From positions 1 through 37,480 of the forward strand of contig CACNSW010000018.1 of NCBI GenBank assembly GCA_902623185.1: DNA of 37,480 nt, read 5' to 3'. Source of the DNA: an uncultured SAR116 cluster alpha proteobacterium. GTDB taxonomy: Bacteria; Pseudomonadota; Alphaproteobacteria; Puniceispirillales; Puniceispirillaceae. Numbering within the stretch: the stretch's first letter is position 1; each line of letters starts with the position of its first letter. A program made the position numbers and the translations under genes. The notes under the pieces were generated by a model, which did not search any database, was not told the origin of the DNA, and saw nothing but the letters and a program-made list of their open reading frames with translations. Positions 27,208-35,807 of this stretch are shown here, one piece after another.

Positions 27208-28059
27208 ATGAAATTAGTAAGATTTGGTGGGATAAATGCCGAAAAACCTGGATTAATTGATCCGGATGGTAATATCCGTGATTTAAGCGCTCAGATCCCT
27301 GATGTAGATGGTACCACGCTAACTAGCCCATCTATCGATCGTTTGAGGAAGATAAATGTAGAGCTTTTACCGATAGTATCAGCGTCATCGCGATTGGGTG
27401 CCTGTGTTGGTTCAGTTGGCAAGTTCATTTGTATTGGCCTAAACTATCACGAACATGCCAAGGAAACCGGCAATTCTATACCAGAGCATCCGATTGTTTT
27501 TATGAAGGCGACATCAGCAATCAATGGCCCGTATGATGAAGTCGTTCTGCCACGGGGATCACAACATACAGATTGGGAAATTGAGCTTGGTGTTGTCATC
27601 GGCGAGAGGGCAAAATATGTGCTATTGGAAGATGCGCTTGACTATGTTGCCGGCTACTGTGTGGTCAATGATGTTTCGGAGCGATACTATCAAACTAAAC
27701 TTAGCGGCCAATGGACAAAGGGTAAATCCTGCGACACTTTTGGTCCTCTTGGGCCTTGGCTTGTCACCGCTGATGAAATTCCTGAGCCACAGAACTTGAC
27801 TATGACGATGGATGTGAATGGAAAGCTAATGCAGTCAGGTAATACTAATGACATGATTTTTACCGTGCAAGAAATCATCCACCATCTCTCAAGCCTGATG
27901 ACGTTGCATCCGGGTGATGTAATTGCCACAGGGACACCGGCGGGTGTTGGCAGTGGTAAAAAGCCAGATCCTATTTTTTTGTGTGAGGGCGACAAGATGG
28001 CTGGTAGCATCGAAGGTTTAGGTAGACAGGAGCAGGTGGTGGTCCGTGAGTTGGTTTGA
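27208..28059 (+). CDS. Fumarylacetoacetate hydrolase family protein
   Basis: A 283-residue FAH-superfamily enzyme, a family that includes hydratases, hydrolases and lyases acting on 2-oxo acids. It starts MKLVRFG, the standard opening, so the ATG at 27208 is preferred over an in-frame GTG at 27187. Metal-binding acids lie in HTDWEIELGVVIG, and the core has FICIGLNYHEHAKE, NDVSERYYQ, GKSCDTFGPLGPWLV and GDVIATGTPAGVG. It is divergent from the DUF6282 gene, suggesting a shared catabolic pathway for a ring or oxo-acid compound. The reaction is not determined; ureidoglycolate lyase and 2-hydroxyhepta-dienedioate isomerase are common annotations for such proteins. Confidence 0.9.
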   Translation: MKLVRFGGINAEKPGLIDPDGNIRDLSAQIPDVDGTTLTSPSIDRLRKINVELLPIVSASSRLGACVGSVGKFICIGLNYHEHAKETGNSIPEHPIVFMKATSAINGPYDEVVLPRGSQHTDWEIELGVVIGERAKYVLLEDALDYVAGYCVVNDVSERYYQTKLSGQWTKGKSCDTFGPLGPWLVTADEIPEPQNLTMTMDVNGKLMQSGNTNDMIFTVQEIIHHLSSLMTLHPGDVIATGTPAGVGSGKKPDPIFLCEGDKMAGSIEGLGRQEQVVVRELV

Positions 28060-28158
28060 TCAGCTAGCTTTCAAACGTGGTTGTGTCATTAAGGGGGAGC
28101 TTTTTTGCATAACAGGTAAACAGGGCAGACCCATAAAGGTCTAGTTATTTGCATCAAT

Positions 28159-29595
28159 ATGAAAAGCTCTCCAAACATACATTGGTTCCGTCAGGACCTT
28201 AGACTGTCGGATAACCCGGCATTCAGTGCAGCCTGCGCTGCGGGCAATGTCTTTCCAATTTATATCCTCGACGACGATAACGCTGGACCTGATCGGATGG
28301 GTGACGCCAGTCGTTGGTGGCTTCACCAATCGCTGAATGTTCTCCATTTGGCTCTTGGCGGTAAACTGCGTGTCTTCAAGGGAAGCCCATTGAAGATTAT
28401 ACCTTCCCTGGCCAACGCTATTGAAGCTGGTCAGGTTTGCTGGAATCGCTGCTATGAGCCTTGGCGCATTGCTCGTGACACAGCTTTGAAAGCCGAGCTG
28501 GAAAAGCAATCAATAAGCGTACAGTCTTACAACGGTTCGTTACTTTGGGAGCCATGGGACATCAAAAAGGGCGATGGCACGCCCTACAAAGTGTTTACAC
28601 CCTTTTACCGGCGTGGATGTCTTTCTGCATCCTCTCCAAGGGTTCCCCTGCCAGCCCCTGATGTTGTTGCTCCCTGGGTTGCCGGTGATTATTTGGGTGA
28701 TGTGTCGATTGATGATCTTGGTCTTCTCCCTAACCAAGATTGGCATCATCAACTATCTGAACACTGGACCCCTGGAGAGGCTGGTGCCATTCAGAAGCTG
28801 GAACAATTCATAAGCTCAGGACTTTGCGGATATAAAGAAGGGCGTAATTTTCCAGCGCGCTCCAACACATCACGCCTTTCAGCCCATTTGCATTGGGGTG
28901 AAATTTCGCCAAATCAGGCGTGGTACGCTGTGCATAATGTTATGGATGCCGGAGGGTTGGAGGATGATGCTGATAATTTCTTGTCCGAATTGGGATGGCG
29001 GGAATTTTCATACTCCCAGTTGTTCCATTGCCCTGATCTACCACGCCAAAACCTCCAACAAAAATTTGATCACTTTCCATGGGAGCAAAATGCCAATCAC
29101 CTTCGCCGCTGGCAAAAAGGGCAGACTGGGTACCCCATTGTTGATGCAGCGATGCGCGAACTTTGGCAGACAGGTTATATGCATAACAGGCTACGTATGA
29201 TCGTTGGCTCGTTTTTGGTTAAAAATCTTCGGCTGCATTGGCATCACGGTGAGGCATGGTTCTGGAATTGTCTGGTTGACGCGGATCTCGCCAGCAATAG
29301 CGCTTCTTGGCAATGGATTGCAGGCTGCGGGGCAGATGCGGCGCCTTATTTCCGTATTTTCAATCCTGTCACGCAGGGCCAGAAGTTCGATCCAGATGGA
29401 CATTTCACTAGACGGTTTCTTCCGGAGCTGTCTGCATTGCCAGCAAAATATCTTTTCAACCCATGGGAGGCGCCACCGCAAATTTTGTCCAAGGCTGGTG
29501 TTGAGTTAGGCGTAAATTACCCCCATCCGGTTGTTGATTTAAAACTTTCACGCGAGGCAGCATTAGCAGCTTTTGCAAGTTTAAGGCAGATTTAA
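28159..29595 (+). CDS. phrB: Deoxyribodipyrimidine photolyase (CPD, class I type)
   Basis: A 478-residue light-driven DNA repair flavoprotein that splits cyclobutane pyrimidine dimers. The N-terminal antenna-type domain begins IHWFRQDLRLSDNP; a helical FAD domain begins near residue 210. FAD and DNA contacts are in the TSRLSAHLHWGEISP, WREFSYS and LRMIVGSFLVKNLRLHW segments, and in WQWIAGCGADAAPYFRIFNP. The start at 28159 fits the family although no good ribosome site is seen. The stop overlaps the next gene's ATG by one base (TAATG), so both photolyases are probably translated together. Confidence 0.93.
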   Translation: MKSSPNIHWFRQDLRLSDNPAFSAACAAGNVFPIYILDDDNAGPDRMGDASRWWLHQSLNVLHLALGGKLRVFKGSPLKIIPSLANAIEAGQVCWNRCYEPWRIARDTALKAELEKQSISVQSYNGSLLWEPWDIKKGDGTPYKVFTPFYRRGCLSASSPRVPLPAPDVVAPWVAGDYLGDVSIDDLGLLPNQDWHHQLSEHWTPGEAGAIQKLEQFISSGLCGYKEGRNFPARSNTSRLSAHLHWGEISPNQAWYAVHNVMDAGGLEDDADNFLSELGWREFSYSQLFHCPDLPRQNLQQKFDHFPWEQNANHLRRWQKGQTGYPIVDAAMRELWQTGYMHNRLRMIVGSFLVKNLRLHWHHGEAWFWNCLVDADLASNSASWQWIAGCGADAAPYFRIFNPVTQGQKFDPDGHFTRRFLPELSALPAKYLFNPWEAPPQILSKAGVELGVNYPHPVVDLKLSREAALAAFASLRQI

Positions 29596-31121
29596 TGAGC
29601 AAAACTTTGCGTCTAATTCTCGGCGACCAATTGAGCCATTCCATAAGCAGTCTTGGTGACATTAACCGGGAAAGCGATACCGTCCTGATGTGCGAGGTCA
29701 TGGGTGAGGTGACTTATGTACGCCATCATAAGAAAAAGGTTGCCTTTATCCTTTCTGCGATGCGGCATTTTGCTAAAAGATTGTGCGAGCAGGGCATATC
29801 GGTTGATTATGTTACACTCGACGATCCCGAGAATAGTGGCAATTTTGCCGGTGAGGTCGCACGCGCTGTCACCCGGCATAACGCCACACGTTTGATTGTT
29901 ACCGCACCTGGAGAGTTTCGGGTTTTGGAGGACATGAAGAATTGGGAGACGGATCTTGGTATTTTGGTTGAGATTCGGGAGGATGAACGCTTTCTTTGCT
30001 CACCCGAAATGTTTGAGAGCTGGGCTAATGGCCGAAAGCAGCTTCGCATGGATTTCTTCTACCGTGAGATGCGACGACATCATGACGTTCTGATGGTTGA
30101 TGGCAAACCGGTTGGTGGCAAATGGAACTTTGATGAGGAAAATCGGGAACGGCCAGATCCATCATTGAAGGTGCCTGCACCGCTTCAATTCCCGCCTGAT
30201 GAGATTAGTACGGAAGTTTTAAATCTAGTGGGACAACATTGTGCGGACCATTTTGGAGAGCTTGAAAATTTTGGTTTTGCGGTCACGCGTGAGCAAGCGC
30301 TTCAGGTTCTGGAGCATTTTATCGCTAATCGACTTCCACTTTTTGGCGCTTATCAGGATGCCATGATACAGGATGAACCATGGATGTACCATAGCCATAT
30401 CGGGTTCTATTTAAATATTGGTTTGCTGGTACCGGCCGAGGTAATCGCGACCGCGCAAAATGCCTTTGATTCAGGGTCAGCTCCGCTTAATTCGGTTGAG
30501 GGGTTCATCCGTCAAATACTTGGATGGCGGGAGTTTATACGAGGGATTTATTGGTTAAGGATGCCTGCCTATGCGACCGAGAATTTTTTTCGCGCGAACC
30601 GACCGTTACCAGAATTTTTTTGGACTGGCGATACGCCTATGAATTGCCTAAGTCAATCCATAGGCCAGACAAGGCAATATGCCTATGCACACCATATCCA
30701 ACGTTTGATGGTCCTTGGCAATTTTGCATTGCTTGCCGGATTGGCCCCCAAATCTGTCAATGAGTGGTACCTTATTGTATACGCTGATGCGTTTGAGTGG
30801 GTTGAATTGCCGAATGTCTCCGGAATGGTTCTGTTTGCTGATGGAGGCTATCTGGCAAGCAAGCCGTATGCGGCCGGTGGTGCCTACATAAACCGTATGT
30901 CGAACTATTGCCAAAAGTGCCGGTACAAGGTGGCGGAGAAAACAGGCAGTGATGCATGCCCGTTTAACTATCTTTATTGGCATTTTCTTATCAAGAACCG
31001 AGACAAGCTTGGCACAAATGCCCGTCTGGGAATGATTTACCGCTCACTTGACCGTATGAGTGAAGAAAAGCAGCAAACAATCATGAATGATGCCCTTCAG
31101 TTTTTGGATGCCCTTAACTGA
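29595..31121 (+). CDS. Fe-S cluster (6-4) photolyase / bacterial cryptochrome (FeS-BCP)
   Basis: A 508-residue member of the iron-sulfur bacterial cryptochrome/photolyase group, which includes Agrobacterium PhrB and Rhodobacter CryB. It opens RLILGDQLSHS, typical for the group. The four cluster cysteines are all present at Cys351, Cys439, Cys442 and Cys455, matching PhrB positions 350, 438, 441 and 454. The region near 395-435 (ADAFEWVELPNVSGM, ADGGYLASKPY) is the conserved FAD and DNA face. It likely repairs (6-4) photoproducts or senses light. It directly follows and overlaps the CPD photolyase gene, so the two photoproduct types may be handled from one message. Confidence 0.92.
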   Translation: MSKTLRLILGDQLSHSISSLGDINRESDTVLMCEVMGEVTYVRHHKKKVAFILSAMRHFAKRLCEQGISVDYVTLDDPENSGNFAGEVARAVTRHNATRLIVTAPGEFRVLEDMKNWETDLGILVEIREDERFLCSPEMFESWANGRKQLRMDFFYREMRRHHDVLMVDGKPVGGKWNFDEENRERPDPSLKVPAPLQFPPDEISTEVLNLVGQHCADHFGELENFGFAVTREQALQVLEHFIANRLPLFGAYQDAMIQDEPWMYHSHIGFYLNIGLLVPAEVIATAQNAFDSGSAPLNSVEGFIRQILGWREFIRGIYWLRMPAYATENFFRANRPLPEFFWTGDTPMNCLSQSIGQTRQYAYAHHIQRLMVLGNFALLAGLAPKSVNEWYLIVYADAFEWVELPNVSGMVLFADGGYLASKPYAAGGAYINRMSNYCQKCRYKVAEKTGSDACPFNYLYWHFLIKNRDKLGTNARLGMIYRSLDRMSEEKQQTIMNDALQFLDALN

Positions 31122-31161
31122 CACATTCAGGACGAACTCGAATTTGATGGAGTTGAATGTT

Positions 31162-31788
31162 ATGAACACCAAGCTATCTTCTTTCAGCCGATTTGGCCAG
31201 CTTTTATTGGCTCTTTCTCTTTTGGGCGGCTTGTCAGTTGGCCTTTTGGCATGCGCTCGCAACGGCGGTGACGTGCTGGCTGATCGCACGCCAAGGCTAG
31301 ATTTGCAGACCTTTTTTGCTGGGCAGACTATTGCTCTTGGTATTTTTGAGGACAGATTTGGTAATTTACGCCGTCAATTTAGGGTGGTTCTTGAAGGCGC
31401 GGTCGAGGGCGAAGTTCTAACGCTTAATGAAACCTTTCTTTATGATGATGGAGAGAAAGATTTCAGGAAATGGGTCATCCGTAGAACGGATCTGGGCACA
31501 GGCGGTGAAGCTCTTTATGAAGGTAGTGCCGATGATATCACGGGTGTCGCCAGAGGTGCTGTTTCTGGCAATGCCTTGAACTGGCAGTATGATGTTGTGT
31601 TGTCAATTGGTGGACGTGAGGTCGAAGTGCATTTTGACGATTGGATCTATCGACAGCATGAGGATGTTGCAATCAATCGCGCCTACGTCAGCAAGTTTGG
31701 TATCGACATTGGGTCGGTAACCATTGTATTCCTGCGCGGAGATGCTGTCGACGCCCTTAGACCCCTTGATCTGGAAAGGTGGTCCTGA
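31162..31788 (+). CDS. DUF3833 family lipoprotein
   Basis: A 208-residue protein. The ATG at 31162 has GGAG nine bases upstream and opens a signal peptide with a lipobox LLAC (Cys about residue 31), so it is probably lipid-anchored; a longer frame from 31087 overlaps the photolyase and is unlikely. The body shows the DUF3833 pattern with LDLQTFFAGQTIALGIFED, the RQFRV strand and VHFDDWIYRQ. No function is established. In other proteobacteria DUF3833 genes accompany photolyase and light or singlet-oxygen response genes, and the location here agrees. Confidence 0.8.
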   Translation: MNTKLSSFSRFGQLLLALSLLGGLSVGLLACARNGGDVLADRTPRLDLQTFFAGQTIALGIFEDRFGNLRRQFRVVLEGAVEGEVLTLNETFLYDDGEKDFRKWVIRRTDLGTGGEALYEGSADDITGVARGAVSGNALNWQYDVVLSIGGREVEVHFDDWIYRQHEDVAINRAYVSKFGIDIGSVTIVFLRGDAVDALRPLDLERWS

Positions 31789-31847
31789 TAAGCATCTTGC
31801 GGTAACGCGGGCGCTGATTTCTGCTTGGGCTTAAGACTGGTTTTGTT

Positions 31848-32375
31848 ATGGTGAAGTGCACCTTGGGCGCGCTGGTAGCGTTCTTTCTAATTGTTGCGAA
31901 CGGTTTTGCCGCTGCGCAGACAGTCATGATCGAGACGTTCGTGCCTGAGGCCGCGCTTGTGGGTGAGGCTCGTTTCAAAGTTTTGCTTTTTCCAGTATAT
32001 GACGCATCGCTCTACGCTCCAAATGGTGAATTCGAGAAATCTGGCCCTTTGGCGTTGGTGCTAAATTACGTGTCCGACCTGAAAAAAGAGCGAATTGTGA
32101 ATACTACTGTCAAAACATTTGAAAGGCGTCAAATGGGTTCACCTGCAAATATAGAAAAATGGCGAAAGATTATGGCTAAGCATTTTTCAGACGTAAAAAA
32201 GGGCGATCGGATAATGATTGCTTTCCCCGATCTGCAAAGAGTGGTTTTCTCAACAAATGGGAGCCAGCCTACATTTGTTTCGGATGAAGGATTTGCCGCG
32301 GCGTTCAAAGATCTTTGGCTTGGTGATAACGTAAGAAACAAGGGGTTTCAAACCAAATTGTTAGGTTTGAAATAA
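31848..32375 (+). CDS. Chalcone-isomerase-like domain protein, exported
   Basis: A 175-residue protein with an N-terminal signal peptide ending near AAA (about residue 23). The rest resembles the bacterial chalcone-isomerase-like domain: an early ARFKVLLFPVYDASLYAP strand pair, LNYVSDLKKERIV, then FSDVKKGDRIMIAF and LWLGDN near the end. These bacterial proteins are not known to act on flavonoids. They often sit with DUF3833 and photolyase genes, as here. The start lacks a clear ribosome site. The family call is fairly firm, the function unknown. Confidence 0.78.
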   Translation: MVKCTLGALVAFFLIVANGFAAAQTVMIETFVPEAALVGEARFKVLLFPVYDASLYAPNGEFEKSGPLALVLNYVSDLKKERIVNTTVKTFERRQMGSPANIEKWRKIMAKHFSDVKKGDRIMIAFPDLQRVVFSTNGSQPTFVSDEGFAAAFKDLWLGDNVRNKGFQTKLLGLK

Positions 32376-32435
32376 TCGGTTGTCTTACAAGCGTCATGCT
32401 GCGCACTATCTGATGGTAAAGAAAGAGAATGTGCC

Positions 32436-32993
32436 ATGAGACTCGGGGCTTTTCTATTTGAGATCCTCCCGCTGGCCGGTTTTTTTATCGCTTTTCATTC
32501 CTTTGGTCTAGTCGTTGCTGCGGTGATTTCAGTTGGCCTAAGCCTACTTGTTTTGCTTATTGCGCGATTGCGTGAACGACGATTTGCAAAATTTCCACTG
32601 TTCTCACTGATTATTTCTGCACTTTTCACTTTGGCAGCTTTAATCTTTGATGCGGCTATTTTTGTAAAAATTCAGCCCACTCTGTTCAATGGAGCTTTTG
32701 CGGCAATCCTGTTTCTGGGTCTTTTTAGGGGGCGGGCAATGATGCGGGAGTTTTTTGGTGATCAGTTCGACCTAACTGACCCCACTTGGTATAAGCTGAG
32801 TTTTCGGTGGGCATTTTTCTTCTTACTTTTGGCACTTGCCAATGAATTGGCCTGGCGTCTGATGGATGAGGCTGGCTGGGTGGCCTACAAGACATTTATT
32901 GCTGCCCCGGCAAGCATGATTTTCATGGCGATGCAAATACCGTTGACTCTGCGTGGCAGACGCGACGTTGATAAGTGTTTTAAAAGGGAATAG
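32436..32993 (+). CDS. Septation-associated inner-membrane protein, IspZ/YciB-like
   Basis: A 185-residue protein with about five or six transmembrane helices. It matches the IspZ/YciB family: FEILPLAGFFIAF at the start, then IFVKIQPTLFNGAFA, a short loop FDLTDPTWYKLSFRWAFFF and NELAWR. YciB is linked to envelope integrity and cell division in E. coli. The gene is 60 bases after the CHI-like gene on the same strand. Its 3' end overlaps the convergent SDR gene by 14 bases. Confidence 0.85.
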   Translation: MRLGAFLFEILPLAGFFIAFHSFGLVVAAVISVGLSLLVLLIARLRERRFAKFPLFSLIISALFTLAALIFDAAIFVKIQPTLFNGAFAAILFLGLFRGRAMMREFFGDQFDLTDPTWYKLSFRWAFFFLLLALANELAWRLMDEAGWVAYKTFIAAPASMIFMAMQIPLTLRGRRDVDKCFKRE

Positions 32994-33714
32994 ACGTGCC
33001 GTCATAAGCGTAAAAACCGCCTGTCTCCGATGGCCTTAGCTTGTCTAGGACAGACCACAGCATGGTCGCACTATCCTCGCTTTTGAAAAGGCTACCTGCA
33101 GGAACATGCGTCTGAAATGGTTTTGATAGAGCTGTATCAACGGTGCCGGGATGAAGAGTGGCGACGCACGCATTCGGGTTGTAACGTGCCATCTCAATAG
33201 ACAGGGTGCGCATCAATTGGTTCTGTGCAGCTTTGCTAGCTCGATAGGAATACCAGCCTCCCAGCTGATTGTCGCTTATTGATCCGACACGTGCGGAGAT
33301 TCCAGCAAATTGGAGCCGATGATTACCACGAAGTGCTGGCAAAAGTGCCTTGGCAAGTAAAATTGGGCCTGTGGCATTAACCTGATAGGCATAAGTTAGG
33401 GCACTTGCATCAATGTCAGCGAGGCGTTTTTCTGGCTTGATAACTTCGTCCCTAAGAACTCCCGAGCAGCAGATTACGCGATCAAGCTTGTCGATCTCTG
33501 ATAAAATTGTTTCGCCCGCCTTTTCAATACTGCTGGGAATAAGATTGTCAAGGGGAAGCCAAGTAATGCTGGGTCCCGGCGGTAAATGCTTAAATCCCTC
33601 TGCCACTATAGGGTCTCGTGCTGTCAGGAATAAGTGATTTATTTCGGATTTCTTAGCTATGTTTGCAAGGGCTAGACCAATGCCACGACCTGCTCCCTGA
33701 ATTACCACGTTCAT
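32980..33714 (-). CDS. Short-chain dehydrogenase/reductase, CsgA-like
   Basis: A 244-residue SDR. The cofactor turn is QGAGRGIG (6-13), a variant of TGxxxGIG. Ser140 in GISARVGS, Tyr157 and Lys161 (YRASK) form the catalytic set, and NATGP is present at about 113-117. The C-terminal half resembles the C-factor (CsgA) subgroup found beside photolyase and DUF3833 genes in other bacteria. It is convergent with the IspZ-like gene, overlapping by 14 bases, and divergent from the DUF4864 gene. The substrate is unknown. Confidence 0.88.
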   Translation of the reverse strand: MNVVIQGAGRGIGLALANIAKKSEINHLFLTARDPIVAEGFKHLPPGPSITWLPLDNLIPSSIEKAGETILSEIDKLDRVICCSGVLRDEVIKPEKRLADIDASALTYAYQVNATGPILLAKALLPALRGNHRLQFAGISARVGSISDNQLGGWYSYRASKAAQNQLMRTLSIEMARYNPNACVATLHPGTVDTALSKPFQTHVPAGSLFKSEDSATMLWSVLDKLRPSETGGFYAYDGTSIPF

Positions 33715-33857
33715 ACTTTGGTCCGTTTCTGGGTATAATTAAATGATGGAGTGTATCACTTTCGGGATGGATGAGGTATTATTTGTGACTTAACGGTATT
33801 GAAGAGTTATGGTAACGCAACTATTTCTGGTGGGCTACAAAATCAAGGAAAGTTGTC

Positions 33858-34346
33858 ATGGTGTCGGCAAAACTGCAAAGAACCTTCCCAATCAGATTGT
33901 TTTTAATAACGATAGCAGTTTGCATGGGGTCGATTGGTGCAAAGGCAGAGTTGGTCAGGCCTGACCCTTCCATCTCACCGGTTGAGGTTGTAGCCATTCA
34001 ACTCAAGGCTCTGCAATTTAACGACAATCCTGAGCCTGATTTTGGCATTGTTCAGACATGGGCCTTCGCACATCCGCGAAACCGTGCAGCAACAGGCCCT
34101 CTTCCCAAGTTTGCTTTAATGCTTAAAGGGCCATCCTATGGCGAAATGCTGAATCACAACCGGCATGAAATTTCTCCGGTTATGATCGGGCAAGATACTG
34201 CACAATTTGATGTAATGCTAGAAACTAAAGGTGGCAAAATCCTGTTGTTCCAATGGGGAGTTGAAAAGGTCAAATCTGGTGAATTCGTTGGCAGTTGGAT
34301 GACAGTCGCTGTCTCAATGCCCAGACTTGCGGGTCAGGGGAGCTAG
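33858..34346 (+). CDS. DUF4864 family exported protein
   Basis: A 162-residue protein with a signal peptide (about 1-30, ending AKA). AAGGAAAG precedes the ATG. The mature part opens with SPVEVVAIQLKALQFND and has AFAHPRNRAATGP, a pattern I associate with DUF4864. No function is known for the group. It stands alone between a divergent SDR gene and a hairpin that overlaps its stop codon. Confidence 0.65.
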   Translation: MVSAKLQRTFPIRLFLITIAVCMGSIGAKAELVRPDPSISPVEVVAIQLKALQFNDNPEPDFGIVQTWAFAHPRNRAATGPLPKFALMLKGPSYGEMLNHNRHEISPVMIGQDTAQFDVMLETKGGKILLFQWGVEKVKSGEFVGSWMTVAVSMPRLAGQGS

Positions 34347-34361
34347 GGAGTCTAGCTCCTT
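34339..34361 (+). terminator. Hairpin overlapping the stop of the DUF4864 gene
   Basis: A perfect 8-bp stem, GGAGCTAG (34339-34346) with CTAGCTCC (34352-34359), includes the TAG stop codon and has a five-base loop. Only two T residues follow, so termination may be weak or rho-assisted. Confidence 0.45.
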
Positions 34362-35063
34362 CACACAGCGGACGGCCATCAAATTTAATCAACATCCGCA
34401 GAGGGCAACCAAAAAAAAATTGGCCGATCAGGCTTGCCCTCAAGTGCCTTCAGTTTATAGTTAAATTACAATTGCTTCAGCAAACAAAAGATGCGCCGCA
34501 CTTCTTGTTAGCGAATTAAAGGTGACATTACGCAGAGTGCTGAAAATTGGAAGTAATGTGTTCAAATCGAGAAAGATAGCGCCTAGCCGAGTTGTGATGA
34601 TGTGTCCGCAAAACCATGCAACGACTGCTGCCCAGCGCCACCCTTCTGCATATTCTCCTAGAAAGAGAGTAGACATAAGAGTGTTGGTTAGGGGGTAACT
34701 TTTAAGTGCTGATTGAAGCTCGCCTTGCCCAAAAAGATGGATAATTAAGTGGTGATACATTTATGAATACCAAGAATAACCTCGTGCCTCATCTGGAGAA
34801 TGGACGGGTTTGTACTAGCGAGCTTGCCTGCACCCCTGACTATTGCTCTGCGTCATCAAACAAAGTAACAATAGCCAATACCGGATCATTACGATTGTCA
34901 GGACGTTAAATTTCTCGCTTAGATAATATGAAACACTATCCTCAATGGTAAATACCATCTTTGGCAGAACCACTTATGTGGTACCACCCGTTGGCTTACT
35001 TTTGGGGATGGATTTGGTTTTCATCTGCCAGGACCTAGGCCCTGATCATCCTTAATGCATGGC
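34362..35063. other. Gene-poor gap of about 700 bases, possible transporter remnant
   Basis: No confident gene was found. On the minus strand, 34461-34760 is open for 99 residues; its middle part (LFLGEYAEGWRWAAVVAW) faintly resembles the C-terminal end of an EamA-type transporter, so it could be a decayed copy. A 48-residue plus-strand reading at 34763-34909 has a weak ribosome site and no recognisable motif. A short ACCAC-TTAT-GTGGT hairpin lies near 34970. The rest shows nothing that I can name. Confidence 0.3.
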
Positions 35064-35741
35064 CTAATTTAGCTGCCAGTTAATCGGTTTGACACCTTTG
35101 CTGGTCAGATATTTGTTTGCCTGCGAAAAAGGGGCGGATCCAAAAAATCCATTATGTGCCGACAGGGGAGAAGGATGGGCGCTGCTTATCACAAGGTGTT
35201 TTTGCTGATTAACGAAACGTCCTTTTTGCATTGCTTTGCGACCCCAGAAAATGAAGACAATGTTGGACCGTTCCTTATTTACAACATCGACCACTGCATC
35301 GGTAAATGGCTCCCAACCTCTGTTCTGGTGTGATCCAGCCAGTGCGTTTTCGACAGTCAAGCAGCTATTCATTAGCAGTACACCCTGCTTCGCCCAGGCG
35401 GTGAGGTTACCATGCGGTGGCGGTAGTAGACCTAGATCGGCGTATAGCTCTTTATAGATATTTTTAATCGATGGTGGTATGGCTACATTTGTCTCAACGG
35501 AAAAGCTCAAACCGTGTGCTTGTCCCGGCCCGTGGTAGGGGTCTTGACCAAGAATTACGACCTTCACATTGTCAAAAGGCGTAAGTGCAAAGGCATTAAA
35601 TATTTTGTCTGAAGGGGGATAAATTAACTTTCCAGCCATTTTTTCTTTGAGAAGAAAAGTGAATAAATCCTTCATTTCTATGGTGTCAAAGTGTGGCGCA
35701 AGCCGCTTATGCCAGCTGGGTTCCAGTTTCATTTCAATCAT
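35064..35741 (-). CDS. ung: Uracil-DNA glycosylase
   Basis: About 225 residues of family 1 UDG, which removes uracil from DNA to begin base excision repair. The water-activating loop GQDPYHGPGQAHGL contains the catalytic Asp, LLMNSCLTVE is the uracil-binding segment, and AHPSPLSAHNGFF is the DNA-intercalation loop. The frame can extend to an ATG at 35774, but family proteins begin near the MKLEPSW segment, so the ATG at 35741 is preferred; neither start has a good ribosome site. It follows the azoreductase gene closely on the same strand and may share its message. Confidence 0.94.
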   Translation of the reverse strand: MIEMKLEPSWHKRLAPHFDTIEMKDLFTFLLKEKMAGKLIYPPSDKIFNAFALTPFDNVKVVILGQDPYHGPGQAHGLSFSVETNVAIPPSIKNIYKELYADLGLLPPPHGNLTAWAKQGVLLMNSCLTVENALAGSHQNRGWEPFTDAVVDVVNKERSNIVFIFWGRKAMQKGRFVNQQKHLVISSAHPSPLSAHNGFFGSAPFSQANKYLTSKGVKPINWQLN

Positions 35742-35807
35742 AACGGTGGTCCGCACGGGGCAAGTGGCGGACATCCTTTATAGTTGTATTCTTTATCTTG
35801 CGTTTTC

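Noticed and set aside
28060-28095. TGATCA near the photolyase gene as a ChrR-type sigma factor promoter
   Set aside because: The only TAAG-like -10 lies about 27 bases away, too far for the TGATC-N17/18-TAAG pattern.
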